Positions 26,461-35,070 of a stretch of DNA of 64,000 nt are shown in pieces; the first letter of the stretch is position 1, and every line of letters begins with the position of its first letter. Below the pieces are notes generated by a model. That model ran no database searches. It saw only the letters and a program-made list of their open reading frames with translations, and was not told the DNA's origin. Both the position numbers and the translations under genes were made by a program. Origin of the DNA: Streptomyces sp. NBC_01591 (lineage in GTDB: Bacteria; Actinomycetota; Actinomycetes; Streptomycetales; Streptomycetaceae); contig NZ_CP109327.1 in assembly GCF_035918155.1 (NCBI RefSeq), forward strand, positions 3,348,001-3,412,000, given 5' to 3'.

Positions 26461-28242
26461 TCACTTCATCCGGGTGGCCCACTCCTGGACCTTCTGGATC
26501 CGCTGCTGGATCTGCCCGGCCGTGGCCTCCGCGCTCGGCGGTCCGCCGCACACCCGCCGCAGCTCGGTGTGGATCACTCCGTGCGGCTTGCCGCTCTGGT
26601 GCGTATACGCCGACACCATCGTGTTGAGCTGCTTGCGCAGCCCGAGCAGCTGCTTGTGCGTGACCACCGGCCGCGCGTCGGCCGGCTTCTCCAGCAGGTC
26701 GGCCGCCGCGGCCGGCTTCTGACGGCTGTGCGCGATCTGCCGGGACTGCCGCTTCTGGAGCAGCAGCTGCACCTGGTCGGGTTCCAGCAGCCCGGGAATC
26801 CCCAGGTAGTCCTGCTCCTCCTCGCTGCCGGGGTGCGCCTGCATGCCGAATTCGGCACCGTCGTACAGCACCCGGTCGAAGACCGCGTCGGATTCGAGGG
26901 CCTCGAAGGGGAGCTGCTCCTCGGTCTCCTCGTCCTCCAGCCGCTCGGCATCGGCGAGGAGCTTGTCCTCCTCCGCGAACGGGTTCTCCTCGTCGCTGCC
27001 CTTCTTGGGCTTGTCGAGGACGTGATCCCGCTCGACCTCCATCTCGTTGGCGAAGTCGAGAAGCATCGGAATGGTCGGTACGAAGACGGAAGCGGTCTCG
27101 CCGCGCCTGCGCGAGCGCACGAAACGCCCGACGGCCTGCGCGAAGAACAGCGGCGTGGAGATGGTGGTGGCGTACACACCCACGGCGAGGCGCGGCACGT
27201 CGACGCCTTCCGACACCATGCGGACCGCGACCATCCAGCGGGATTCGTCCTCGCTGAACTTGTCGATCTTCTTCGAAGCGGCCTTCTCGTCGGAGAGGAC
27301 CACGGTGGCCTTCTCGCCGGTGACCCGCTTGAGGATCTTGGCGTACTCGCGCGCCGACTCCTGGTCGGTGGCGATGACCAGTCCGCCCGCGTCCGGGATG
27401 CCCTTGCGCACCTCGGTCAGCCGCTTGTCGGCGGCGCTCAGCACATTGGGGATCCACTCGCCGGTGGGCGACAGCGCGGTGCGCCAGGCCTGCCCGATGG
27501 CGTCCTTGGTCATCGGCTCGCCGAGCCGGGCGGCGATCTCGTCACCGGCCTTGGTGCGCCAGCGCATGTTGCCGCTGTAGCTGAGGAAGATCACGGGCCG
27601 GACGACGCCGTCGGCGAGCGCGTTGCCGTAGCCGTAGGTGTAGTCGGCCGAGGAGCGCCGGATACCGTCGTTGCCCTCCTCGTACACGACGAAGGGGATC
27701 GGGTTGGTGTCGGACCGGAACGGCGTACCGGTGAGCGCGAGCCGCCGGGTGGCCGGGTCGAACGCCTCCTGGCACGCCTCGCCCCAGGTCTTCGAGTCAC
27801 CGGCGTGGTGGATCTCGTCGAGGATGACGAGGGTCTTGCGCTGCTCGCAGCGGTTGCGGTGCAGCATCGGCCGGACGCCGACGCCCGCGTAGGTGACCGC
27901 GACGCCGTCGTACTCCTTGCTCAGCGGACCCGCGCTGTATTCGGGGTCGAGCTTGATCCCTATCCGGGCCGCTGCCTCGGCCCACTGCTTCTTCAGGTGC
28001 TCGGTCGGCGCGACGACGGTGATCTGCTGCACGACGTGGTGGTGCAGCAGCCATGACGCGAGGGTCAGCGCGAAGGTGGTCTTCCCCGCGCCGGGGGTGG
28101 CGACCGCGAGGAAGTCGCGCGGCTGCTCCTGGATGTACTTCTCCATGGCGCCCTGCTGCCAGGCTCGCAGCTTGCCGGCCGTGCCCCAGGGGGCGCGGCC
28201 GGGAAAGGCGGGTGAGAGGTGGTGGGAGGCGGTAGTAGTCAC
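26461..28242 (-). CDS. DEAH-box superfamily 2 helicase (XPB/type III restriction helicase-like)
   Basis: An ATP-dependent nucleic-acid helicase of about 593 residues. Motifs in order: Walker A ATPGAGKTTF, motif II ILDEIHHAGD, motif III LTGTPFRSD, the region VSEGVDVPRLAVGVYATTIS, and motif VI QAVGRFVRSRRRG. After the core comes an acidic segment (DEENPFAEEDKLLADAERLEDEETEEQ) and a basic helical tail. No nuclease domain is visible. I chose the GTG at 28242 (VTTTASHHLSPAFPG) with GGAG just before it; the upstream extension is low in coding character. I know this as a conserved stand-alone Streptomyces helicase; the precise substrate is unknown. Confidence 0.92.
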   Translation of the reverse strand: MTTTASHHLSPAFPGRAPWGTAGKLRAWQQGAMEKYIQEQPRDFLAVATPGAGKTTFALTLASWLLHHHVVQQITVVAPTEHLKKQWAEAAARIGIKLDPEYSAGPLSKEYDGVAVTYAGVGVRPMLHRNRCEQRKTLVILDEIHHAGDSKTWGEACQEAFDPATRRLALTGTPFRSDTNPIPFVVYEEGNDGIRRSSADYTYGYGNALADGVVRPVIFLSYSGNMRWRTKAGDEIAARLGEPMTKDAIGQAWRTALSPTGEWIPNVLSAADKRLTEVRKGIPDAGGLVIATDQESAREYAKILKRVTGEKATVVLSDEKAASKKIDKFSEDESRWMVAVRMVSEGVDVPRLAVGVYATTISTPLFFAQAVGRFVRSRRRGETASVFVPTIPMLLDFANEMEVERDHVLDKPKKGSDEENPFAEEDKLLADAERLEDEETEEQLPFEALESDAVFDRVLYDGAEFGMQAHPGSEEEQDYLGIPGLLEPDQVQLLLQKRQSRQIAHSRQKPAAAADLLEKPADARPVVTHKQLLGLRKQLNTMVSAYTHQSGKPHGVIHTELRRVCGGPPSAEATAGQIQQRIQKVQEWATRMK

Positions 28243-28392
28243 GGTCTCCGGTTCGGGTCTCTCGGGTACGTGGGGCGCTGTCCGCACGGCCGGGACGGAC
28301 CCGCACGCGATACGACAACCGGGCCACCTTACCGGGGGGTGGCGCGTGAACCGCCTCGAACTACGCCGCCCCACACGGAATTGCGATGGCTG

Positions 28393-28782
28393 TCACACGC
28401 CCTCGACGACCAGTTCGCGCAACCCCTGGGAGATGGTCTTCACCTCGTCCATTTCGCCGGTGGCCACCGCGATGACCAGGCGTTCCGCGGCATCGATGTC
28501 CGGATGCAGATCCACCCCGTTCATCGCCAGAAAGGTCACGCACGACAGCCAGGCCGTGCGCTTGTTGCCGTCGAAGAACGGGTGATTGATCGCCAAGGAC
28601 TGCAGGAGCGCGGCAGCCTTGTCGATCACGTCCGGGTACGCCTCCTCGCCGAACATTGCTGCGGACGGACGGTGCGCCGCCGATTCGAGGAGCCCGGCAT
28701 CGCGCACGACGATGTGCATGTCCGAGCAGGCATGTTCGGCGATGACGAGGATGTCCTCGGAGGTCAGGTAGACACAGGTCAC
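28393..28782 (-). CDS. Doc-type toxin (Fic/Doc fold) of a toxin-antitoxin pair
   Basis: A 129-residue Fic/Doc protein. The catalytic motif NHPFFDGNKRTAW is at about residues 66-78. The Lys in GNKR is the Doc signature; Doc phosphorylates elongation factor Tu, whereas classical Fic AMP-transferases have GNGR. The GTG at 28782 overlaps the antitoxin stop as GTGA, so the toxin is translationally coupled to and encoded after its antitoxin, the usual order. The pair lies between the helicase and an MFS transporter gene. All catalytic residues I can see are present, so it looks active. Confidence 0.92.
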   Translation of the reverse strand: MTCVYLTSEDILVIAEHACSDMHIVVRDAGLLESAAHRPSAAMFGEEAYPDVIDKAAALLQSLAINHPFFDGNKRTAWLSCVTFLAMNGVDLHPDIDAAERLVIAVATGEMDEVKTISQGLRELVVEGV

Positions 28783-28979
28783 TTGAGCCGCTCCATGAGC
28801 TCGCCCCACTTGGCCGCCTGCTCCTTGGCCGTCTTGCGGACGATGGCCTGCTGAGCAGTCCTGGCCAGGTAGTCGTCCACGGCCTGGAGCAGTATGGCGT
28901 GCATGCTGGTCCCTTCCTGCTCCGCACGCTGCTTGAGGGCTTCGGTCTGATCATCACGAAGACGCAGGTTCATGGCCAT
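28779..28979 (-). CDS. Antitoxin, ribbon-helix-helix type, partner of Doc
   Basis: A 66-residue protein with an N-terminal ribbon-helix-helix DNA-binding fold (MNLRLRDDQTEALKQRAEQE then AILLQAVDDYLART) and a charged C-terminal helix (AKEQAAKWGELMERLK) that likely covers the Doc active site. Doc is often paired with Phd-fold antitoxins; an RHH partner is a known alternative in actinobacteria. ATG at 28979 or 28973 are both possible starts. Two GGTACC-containing sites lie immediately upstream and are candidate operators for autorepression. Confidence 0.85.
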   Translation of the reverse strand: MAMNLRLRDDQTEALKQRAEQEGTSMHAILLQAVDDYLARTAQQAIVRKTAKEQAAKWGELMERLK

Positions 28980-28987
28980 ACCAAAAC

Positions 28988-29017
28988 GGTACCACCCAGT
29001 GGGGCCAGACTGGTACC
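28988..29017 (-). promoter_or_regulatory. Candidate antitoxin operator: two TGGTACC sites
   Basis: GGTACC hexamers at 28988-28993 and 29012-29017 are 24 bp apart and read TGGTACC on the antitoxin coding strand. They sit directly before the antitoxin start and reach the 3' end of the MFS gene. RHH antitoxins bind paired short palindromes of this kind. Confidence 0.45.
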
Positions 29018-29019
29018 AA

Positions 29020-30513
29020 CTATCGGGTCCGCACCCTGGCCGCCACCCATGCCCCCACCAGCGCCACCCCCGCCATCGGCAGGAAGACCACCGCGAACGC
29101 CCCCGGATGAGACCCGGTGGCCCCCGCCTCCGCCGCGTCGTGCACGGCCCCCACCGTGCCGCCGCCGAGCGCCGCGAAGGCCGCTCCGCCCGCGGCGAGC
29201 AGCAGCACGTTCGAGAGCCCGTCGGAGATCTGGAGGGCGGCCGAGTTGGCCCCCGCCTCCTCCGGCGCCGACAGCTTCAGCAGCAGCACGCTCGTCGACG
29301 CGATCACCACGCCCATGCCGAAGCACCCGAAAGCCCAGGCCACGGCCACCGTCCAGACCGGCACCGAGTCGATCAGCACGGACGGCGCGGCCGCGATCGC
29401 CGCGGCGACCAGCACCATGCCACCCACCATCAGGCGCTCCCGGTACGGCTCCAGGCGCGGCCGGGACTGTACGTACGAACCGAGCGCCCAGGTCGCGCCC
29501 CCGGCCGCGAGCGAGAACCCTGCCATCGTCGGGCTGAGTCCGCGCTGGGTCACCAGCATCAGCGGCACGAACGACTCGGCGGCGATGAACGACCCGGCCG
29601 CCACGCCGCGCAGCAGCACCACCGAGGGCAGCCCGCGCGCCGCCCGCGCGGTCCCCGGGGGCAGCAGCCCGCGCACGGCGGGCACGAGCAGAGCGACACC
29701 CACGGCCGCCAGCAGCAGCGCGAACCAGTTCAGCTCCTGCCCGGCGTACTGGAGCAGCGCCGCGCCCAGCGAGATCCCGAGCGCGAGCAGGATGCGCCGC
29801 CGGTCGTACGGTTCGACGGGCGCCGAGGGATCGGCCGGCCCGGACGCCCGCCGCCGGATCGCGGGCAGCGCGAGCGCCAGCGGGAACACCACGAGGACGG
29901 GGATGCCGACGAAGACCCAGCGCCACCCCAGGTGCTCGGTCACGCTCCCGGAGGCGAGCGGCCCGACGATCGAGGGGATCACCCAGCTCGCGGCGAACGC
30001 GGCCAGGATCGACGGCTGCAGACGCTTCGGATAGGCCCGGCTGATCACCACGTACAACGCCACGATCACCAGCCCGCCGCCGAGCCCCTGAACGGCCCGC
30101 CCCGCGACGAAGATCCACATGGTCCCGGCGGTCCCGCAGAGCAGCAGCCCCGCCCCGAACGCACTGATCCCGGCGGCGAGCGGCCCCAGCGGACCGCGCC
30201 GGTCCGCCCACTGCCCGGAGAGCACCATGGCGAAGAGGCTGGTCGTGAAGTACGCGGAGAACGCGAACGCGTACAGCGAAATACCGTGCAGCTCACGCGC
30301 GGCAACCGGCATCGCGGTCCCCACAGCGGTCGCCTCGAAGGCGATCAGGAACACGACGGAGACGATGCCGACGCTGAGGGCCCGGTAGGTCCGCCCGAGC
30401 ACCCCTTCTCCGGATCCGGACTCGGACTCGGACTCGGTGGCAACGGCGGCATCCGCTGTGTCCGCGGCTAGGGGCGGGACGTCGACGCCGTCACGCGGTT
30501 CCAAGGCACTCAT
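29020..30513 (-). CDS. MFS transporter
   Basis: A 497-residue major facilitator of the 14-helix type. The N-terminal tail is acidic with an alternating Glu-Ser run (ATESESESGSGEG). The first helix is followed by FEATAVGTAMPVAARELHG, close to motif C/D1 of drug:H+ antiporters, then QWADRRGPLG and the AGRAVQGLGGGLV segment. The ATG at 30513 begins MSALEPRDG; the longer frame runs through the conserved spacer before the tRNA and is not coding. The start region is duplicated, with a lost start codon, at 37216-37218. Substrate unknown. Confidence 0.9.
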   Translation of the reverse strand: MSALEPRDGVDVPPLAADTADAAVATESESESGSGEGVLGRTYRALSVGIVSVVFLIAFEATAVGTAMPVAARELHGISLYAFAFSAYFTTSLFAMVLSGQWADRRGPLGPLAAGISAFGAGLLLCGTAGTMWIFVAGRAVQGLGGGLVIVALYVVISRAYPKRLQPSILAAFAASWVIPSIVGPLASGSVTEHLGWRWVFVGIPVLVVFPLALALPAIRRRASGPADPSAPVEPYDRRRILLALGISLGAALLQYAGQELNWFALLLAAVGVALLVPAVRGLLPPGTARAARGLPSVVLLRGVAAGSFIAAESFVPLMLVTQRGLSPTMAGFSLAAGGATWALGSYVQSRPRLEPYRERLMVGGMVLVAAAIAAAPSVLIDSVPVWTVAVAWAFGCFGMGVVIASTSVLLLKLSAPEEAGANSAALQISDGLSNVLLLAAGGAAFAALGGGTVGAVHDAAEAGATGSHPGAFAVVFLPMAGVALVGAWVAARVRTR

Positions 30514-30795
30514 GAGCCCAAGCGTAAGGGGCAAAATCTCACTTGGGCCCTGTCGCGAGGCGGTCCCCCGCTCATCCGTTGGTCGTAGGACCGCGACGCA
30601 CCGCACGGACGCCGCTGCCCCCGATCGTGAACGCTGCATGGCAGTCGCATTGCAGCCCGCCCCACACCCTTGAGCGCCCCGCGCACCCGCCCCTACGGTC
30701 GAACCACAACGAGGAACACACGGCCGTGTGCCCGAGTGGTTCAGGGGCTCGACTGCAACTCGAGTTACACCGGTTCGAATCCGGTCACGGCCTCC
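30511..30795. repeat. Copy 1 of a 285-bp duplication (MFS start, spacer, tRNA-Cys)
   Basis: This segment aligns with 37216-37500 with two single-base indels that cancel out. It covers the MFS start codon, the about 208-bp spacer and the whole tRNA. By eye the spacer is roughly 85 percent identical while the tRNA is completely identical. Confidence 0.85.
30722..30793 (+). tRNA. tRNA-Cys (GCA), copy 1
   Basis: The cloverleaf folds fully by hand: 7-bp acceptor GGCCGTG/CACGGCC, D-arm CCCG...AGGG with G-A closing, anticodon stem CTCGA/TCGAG around loop CTGCAAC (anticodon GCA), 4-nt variable loop, and T-arm ACCGG-TTCGAAT-CCGGT. The discriminator base is T73, the hallmark of tRNA-Cys. CC follows but no encoded full CCA. 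A hairpin terminator lies just downstream. Confidence 0.92.
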
Positions 30796-30805
30796 GAGGA
30801 ACACC

Positions 30806-30841
30806 GAACGGCCGCTCCCATGGCGCAAGGGGCGGCCGTTC
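30806..30841 (+). terminator. Hairpin terminator after tRNA-Cys copy 1
   Basis: The arms around 30806-30819 and 30829-30841 pair GAACGGCCGC with GCGGCCGTTC plus a few inner pairs. It begins 12 nt after the tRNA end and lies before the convergent lipoprotein gene. Confidence 0.65.
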
Positions 30842-30903
30842 CGTACGTTCAGGCGCGTCACCTCGGTACCACGGCCCAGATCCTGTCGCCATGGCCGGGC
30901 TCA

Positions 30904-31581
30904 CTATTTCGGTGTGAGCACGGGGGTCTTCGGCAGACCGCCGTTGTTCTCACATTCGAGTTCCTTCACCAGCTTGAGCGTAACGGCATGCAGGATCTTC
31001 ATATTCATATTGCGGTACTCGCGTGTATCGGGTGCGTCGCTCTTCCCGCGCCCGAAGCCGCCTTGAATCCGCAGCGGCGTCTTTTCCGAACCCTTCAACT
31101 GGGGACTCACGCACTCGAAGTAAAGATTTGCACCACCTCGCCTTACCGAAGACTGCACACCCATGGTGTACAACTCACCACCGGCCGGGGGTCCGTAATC
31201 CTCCACGTCCTGCGGGGCGTACATGGAGTATCCGATTTCTCCATCGTCACCCAGCCTGCCGCCCTTAGGAACCAACTCGCAGACATCGCCTCCCGAAGCC
31301 CATGGACGGCCGGACTCATAACCCTCCTTGAGCGCCGCGACCGTTCTCTCCATGCCCTTCGCATCCCGCCAGAAGAAGACCTTTTCCTCCGTCACCTTCT
31401 CAACCATCTCCGCCAACGGACCAGCAAACAGACCACCACATACCTCACCGGCCCCGACGAAATCCGCGTGCTCCTCCTCGCCTGAAGCACACGCCACCCC
31501 CCCGGCCCCCAAAGCCAGAACCAGCCCAGCAGCCATCAGCGATCGCCGCACCCGCACACACTCATTTCGCCCGTCCCGCAT
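30904..31581 (-). CDS. Exported lipoprotein-like protein, third gene of DUF6571-like cassette copy A
   Basis: About 225 residues. A hydrophobic segment SLMAAGLVLALGAGGVACAS ends in a Cys with a weak lipobox (GVAC), so it is either a lipoprotein or a secreted protein. The mature part begins with an acidic linker and then VCGGLFAGPLAEMVEKVTEEKV, faintly like LCHGALSRETAELIDDGKGG in the matching gene of copy B. Two more Cys (DVCELV, FECVSP) may form a disulfide. The start is uncertain: the frame is open to 31662 and several GTGs lie inside. It follows the large DUF6571-like gene on the same strand after a 127-bp gap. Function unknown. Confidence 0.65.
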   Translation of the reverse strand: MRDGRNECVRVRRSLMAAGLVLALGAGGVACASGEEEHADFVGAGEVCGGLFAGPLAEMVEKVTEEKVFFWRDAKGMERTVAALKEGYESGRPWASGGDVCELVPKGGRLGDDGEIGYSMYAPQDVEDYGPPAGGELYTMGVQSSVRRGGANLYFECVSPQLKGSEKTPLRIQGGFGRGKSDAPDTREYRNMNMKILHAVTLKLVKELECENNGGLPKTPVLTPK

Positions 31582-31708
31582 CCGGTCCACCCCATCCGCC
31601 GCTTCGCAATCGTCCATTACCGCCAACACTCGCGACTCTTCACGCAGTGCCGCCTGGTTCAAGCCGCCCTACCACCGTCAGCCACTCGACTCGCACCATG
31701 CGCACAGA

Positions 31709-34108
31709 TCATGCCTCCGGCTCGACACCCTGGACCCGCGCACGAAGGTTCCCGGCCTCGTAACCAATGAGCCTTGAGTCATCCAGATCCTCGGCCAATG
31801 AACCGCCCGTCCTGGCGTCCAGCCTCTCGATCCTCTCCTTGTGTCGCGAGGTGAACTCCTCGACCGGAGTCTCCGCATAAATCTCGCCGGCCGTGTACAC
31901 GGCTTCCTTTTCCGTGGCCGTGAGATCTTCCAACTTCTCTTTGTTCTCATCGATCGCTTTCTCTCCCATGCCTCCCACTACATCTCCGATGACCTGCTCG
32001 ACGGCTCCGGTCGCCGTGTCGGTGAAGAGGGGAATCAGAAGTGCGCCGGCGCCGACGACCGGCGCGGCAGGAAGGAAGAACGCGGCTGTCGCCACTCCGG
32101 CGCCGAGCGCGGCGGTGCCGCCGAACTCCACCCAGCCGGACCGCTTTTCCGCCGCCTTCTCGTAGTCCTCATGGGTCTTGAGGTTCGTTGCCTCGATCTG
32201 ATCCGCACGTGACTGGTCCAGGATGCCCTGGACTTCGGATCCGATCTTCACCGCCCTTCGGACGCCACCCGCATCGATATCGCCGTCCGCACTCACCTGC
32301 GCCTCAAGCGCACTACTCGTGTACACCTGCTCAGCAGCGCTCACCGACGCGTACGCGTCCGGGTAGTGACCCAGGACACTCAGGAATTTCCTCGCAATGC
32401 GACGCCCATCCTCATCGTTCGTGGCGGAGAATTTCAAATGACCGTCCGGGTTCTCGCCGGGCACAAAGAGGCTGTTTTTCTTGTTCTGGTCCAGTGACCA
32501 GTTGATGTCGTCAATATAACCGGCACCCATGGTCCCCAAGCTGTCGGTCAACGCCTCCTGCTGCTTGGCCAGTTTCGCGTCCTCGCTGTACTTCTCCATG
32601 ACCTTCCGCATGACCTCTGCATTGTCCGCGTCCCGCACGACACCGGCGTTGGGACTGTCATACGGATATCCGAGGGTCGCCGCCTCCAATGCGTGCCCGA
32701 GCGCGTCCGGCATGTACTCGGACGACTCCTCCTTCTCTCTGAGGTCCCCCATGTCAACGTCCGAGAAGGACTTCCACTTCTCATCTCCGAAGAAGTCGAG
32801 ATAGTTCGCGACTGAATTGTCATTCTTATCTATGCCGAGGTCCGCCGCCGACCCCTTGTCGTCCGTCCCGTCCTCGTTGTAGGCGGTCGGGTCATCCGTG
32901 AAGAAGCGCTTGGCCGCGTCCGGGCTGTGCCCCAACGCCTCCAGCATGGAGATGGTCGGGTCGTAGCCGGCGCCGTTGAGACCGGACGGATTGAACGGGT
33001 CCTTGGCCAGGCTGTTCACCACGTTGTTCGCGTTGAACCTGAGCGGATCCTTCTGGTGCAACTGGGCCACGTGCTCGGCGATCGGGTTGAGGAACTTCGC
33101 GTCGTAGTTCCCGTACCGCATGATGCCGCCGAGCAGCTGATAGCCGAACGGCCCTCCGCTGGGGTCGATCCTCCCGGCACTGGGCTCGTACGCCATGACG
33201 GGGATGCGCTCCGTGCCGAGCTTGCGCAGACTGGGTCCCCACTCGGCGGTGAACTCCTTGTCCTGGGAGGCCATTGCCAGGTTGAGGCCGAGATTCTTCT
33301 GGAGGTCCTGGACGTCCTTGAGCCGCTCCTTGTCGAGCTTTCCTTCCTCGTACGTGTCCGTCGAGAGCTGCCCGAAGAACGCGAGCGCCCCCTCCGGTCT
33401 GAGCTTCTTGTAGAAGTTCTCCGAGAACTCCGCCGACTCACTGTTGTCCTTCAGTAGCTCGTTGAGGGCCTGGAGCTCCTTGTGCGTGAGATCGCGGCCC
33501 TTGGCGGCCAGGCGGGCGGCCCGGGCGGCCTCTTCCTGGTCCATCTTCGTGTACTTGGGGGCGGTGAAGTCCTTGCGGTTGGTGACATTTACTTCGAGGG
33601 AGTTCTTGAAGGACACGTCGGTGTCATTGCAGTTGTCGACGATGAGGTCGATCTTCTTCTGCCACGACTCGATGTTCCTCCGCTCCTGCTGGAGCATTGT
33701 GGGGTAGTCGGGATCGTGCCCGGCCGCCGGGGTCTCCGCCACCGGGTGCCGCGCAGTGACCTTGCCCTTGGCGTCGACATGGATACCAGCTGCCGGCCCC
33801 TCGTCGTCGCGGATGCTGATCAGGTCGTCCTTGGCCTTCTTGATGGCCGTGTGGGCGTCTTCGAGGATCTGCTTGACACCCTTGGCTTCGGCCGCGGCGT
33901 CCTTGAACTCATTGGCCGTCTTGGTGATGAACCCCCTGGTGACACCCGCGTTGGCGCCCTCCCATTCGGCCTTGTCCGCCTTGACCTTCATGCCTTCCTG
34001 AGCGTCGTCGGCCAGCCGGTCAAGATCGGTGACCATCTTCGACCAGTCGTCAGCCGCCGTCTTCAGCTTGCCCACGGGCGCATCGACGATGTCCTCGAAC
34101 TTCAGCAT
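31709..34108 (-). CDS. Large DUF6571-like protein, cassette copy A
   Basis: A 799-residue protein starting MLKFEDIVDAPVGKLKTAADDW. The first about 130 residues are helical and WXG100/LXG-like (long helices, AEWEGANAGVTRGF, FKDAAAEAKGVKQILEDAH). The middle holds repeated motifs: FFGQLSTDT, GYQLLGGIMRYGNYD, GYDPTISMLEALGHSPDAAKRFF. A glycine-rich hydrophobic hairpin near residues 665-715 (TAALGAGVATAAFFLPAAPVVGAG) could enter a membrane. It has no signal peptide, so export by a type VII-like route is plausible. The name DUF6571 is from memory. It shares about half its residues by eye with copy C at 44914-47232. No catalytic motif recognised. Confidence 0.8.
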   Translation of the reverse strand: MLKFEDIVDAPVGKLKTAADDWSKMVTDLDRLADDAQEGMKVKADKAEWEGANAGVTRGFITKTANEFKDAAAEAKGVKQILEDAHTAIKKAKDDLISIRDDEGPAAGIHVDAKGKVTARHPVAETPAAGHDPDYPTMLQQERRNIESWQKKIDLIVDNCNDTDVSFKNSLEVNVTNRKDFTAPKYTKMDQEEAARAARLAAKGRDLTHKELQALNELLKDNSESAEFSENFYKKLRPEGALAFFGQLSTDTYEEGKLDKERLKDVQDLQKNLGLNLAMASQDKEFTAEWGPSLRKLGTERIPVMAYEPSAGRIDPSGGPFGYQLLGGIMRYGNYDAKFLNPIAEHVAQLHQKDPLRFNANNVVNSLAKDPFNPSGLNGAGYDPTISMLEALGHSPDAAKRFFTDDPTAYNEDGTDDKGSAADLGIDKNDNSVANYLDFFGDEKWKSFSDVDMGDLREKEESSEYMPDALGHALEAATLGYPYDSPNAGVVRDADNAEVMRKVMEKYSEDAKLAKQQEALTDSLGTMGAGYIDDINWSLDQNKKNSLFVPGENPDGHLKFSATNDEDGRRIARKFLSVLGHYPDAYASVSAAEQVYTSSALEAQVSADGDIDAGGVRRAVKIGSEVQGILDQSRADQIEATNLKTHEDYEKAAEKRSGWVEFGGTAALGAGVATAAFFLPAAPVVGAGALLIPLFTDTATGAVEQVIGDVVGGMGEKAIDENKEKLEDLTATEKEAVYTAGEIYAETPVEEFTSRHKERIERLDARTGGSLAEDLDDSRLIGYEAGNLRARVQGVEPEA

Positions 34109-34127
34109 GTCCCTGTTCCCCCACGCC

Positions 34128-34563
34128 CTACTTCAGGTACTCGTTGAGCTTTGAAACAGAAATCAGATCGCCACCGATCTGCACATCGTCCTTCGCATGA
34201 GCGGACTTGCTGTAGTCAAGGTGGTTCGAAATCTGCGCGCAGGCATCAAGAAGCGTCTTCAGGTGCGTGTTCCACCGATCGTGGACCTTCAACAGACCTG
34301 TCCCGCTGGAGAAGTTGCCATTGGTGAGCGCGATCGCCGCTTCGAAGGTCGCGGGCCGAGCGCGGTCACCATCCTTGGAAAGCCGGGTGCGCAAACCGTA
34401 CGCATCATGCCCAATGGCACCCAAGTGGTCTTGATTGACCGCCAGATCAGCGTTGGCGGGACCGGCTTGGCCACCAGTGCCGCCCGCGACCCCGTTGAGC
34501 CGCATATCGACCTTGTTGCGTCGATTCTGCACGAAGCGCCGCCCACTCTGCGTCGAACGTCAC
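34128..34563 (-). pseudogene. Frameshifted small WXG-like partner gene, cassette copy A
   Basis: The intact homologue at 44460-44894 starts with GTG after GGGGGAATTC and reads VTFDAEWATIRAEATQRVDMRL. The same ribosome-binding site and first 24 coding bases are present here (GTG at 34563), but a 1-base insertion near 34517-34522 (CAACAAGGTCGAT against CAACGGGTCGAT) shifts the frame. The rest, VDMRLNGVAGG through the conserved TLLDACAQISNHLDYSKSAHAKDD and SKLNEYLK, continues in another frame to the stop at 34128. A shortened product could start at the GTG at 34532 (134 residues). Either a recent frameshift, a sequencing error, or recoding. It precedes the large gene by 19 bp. Confidence 0.7.
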
Positions 34564-35070
34564 GAATTCCCCCGTTACCTATTCCTGGATGCCGTCGAAG
34601 CCATTTTCACCGACACTCGCGCTAGCCGCTCAGCTTCAGCCGATGCGCCCCGGGAGGTGCTCACTTTTCTCGCGAAACCGAATAAATGGAAACCAAGGGC
34701 ACCCATATCTACCGTTCGTTGGCTCCTCGCCGCGCCCCACCAGGACCACCGACACCCTCGAAATGAAGGCCACTCCGCACGCCGATGTGCGCCCCGACTA
34801 TCCCAAGTCGTAGGTGAGTTGCAACCGGAATGGCCCGGCAGGCAAAGCGTGGGCTGGTTTCAGGTTGTTGAGGAGCGGCGTGCCAACTGGGCTGACAGGG
34901 CGGGCAGTTAGCCTCGATCTTGCATGACGGTCCGTCGGTTCTTCCGTCGGGCCGTTTTGCTGTTGCGGATGTGCGAGGGCATGTTGGTGGCCCGGTTGTC
35001 GCGTCGGGTGGGCGCCGGGTTCCACTCCCGGGGTGGTCGTGCAGGTTGTTGGGACGGGTGAATTTACTGG
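34564..35070. other. Gene-poor stretch between cassette A and the IS1380 transposase
   Basis: About 507 bp without a convincing gene. The first part (34570-34720) is noticeably less GC-rich and should contain the cassette A promoter. An imperfect 12-bp hairpin followed by TTTT lies at 34927-34957 and resembles a plus-strand terminator. The left end of the insertion sequence is probably somewhere in 34990-35070, but I could not fix it. Confidence 0.4.
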
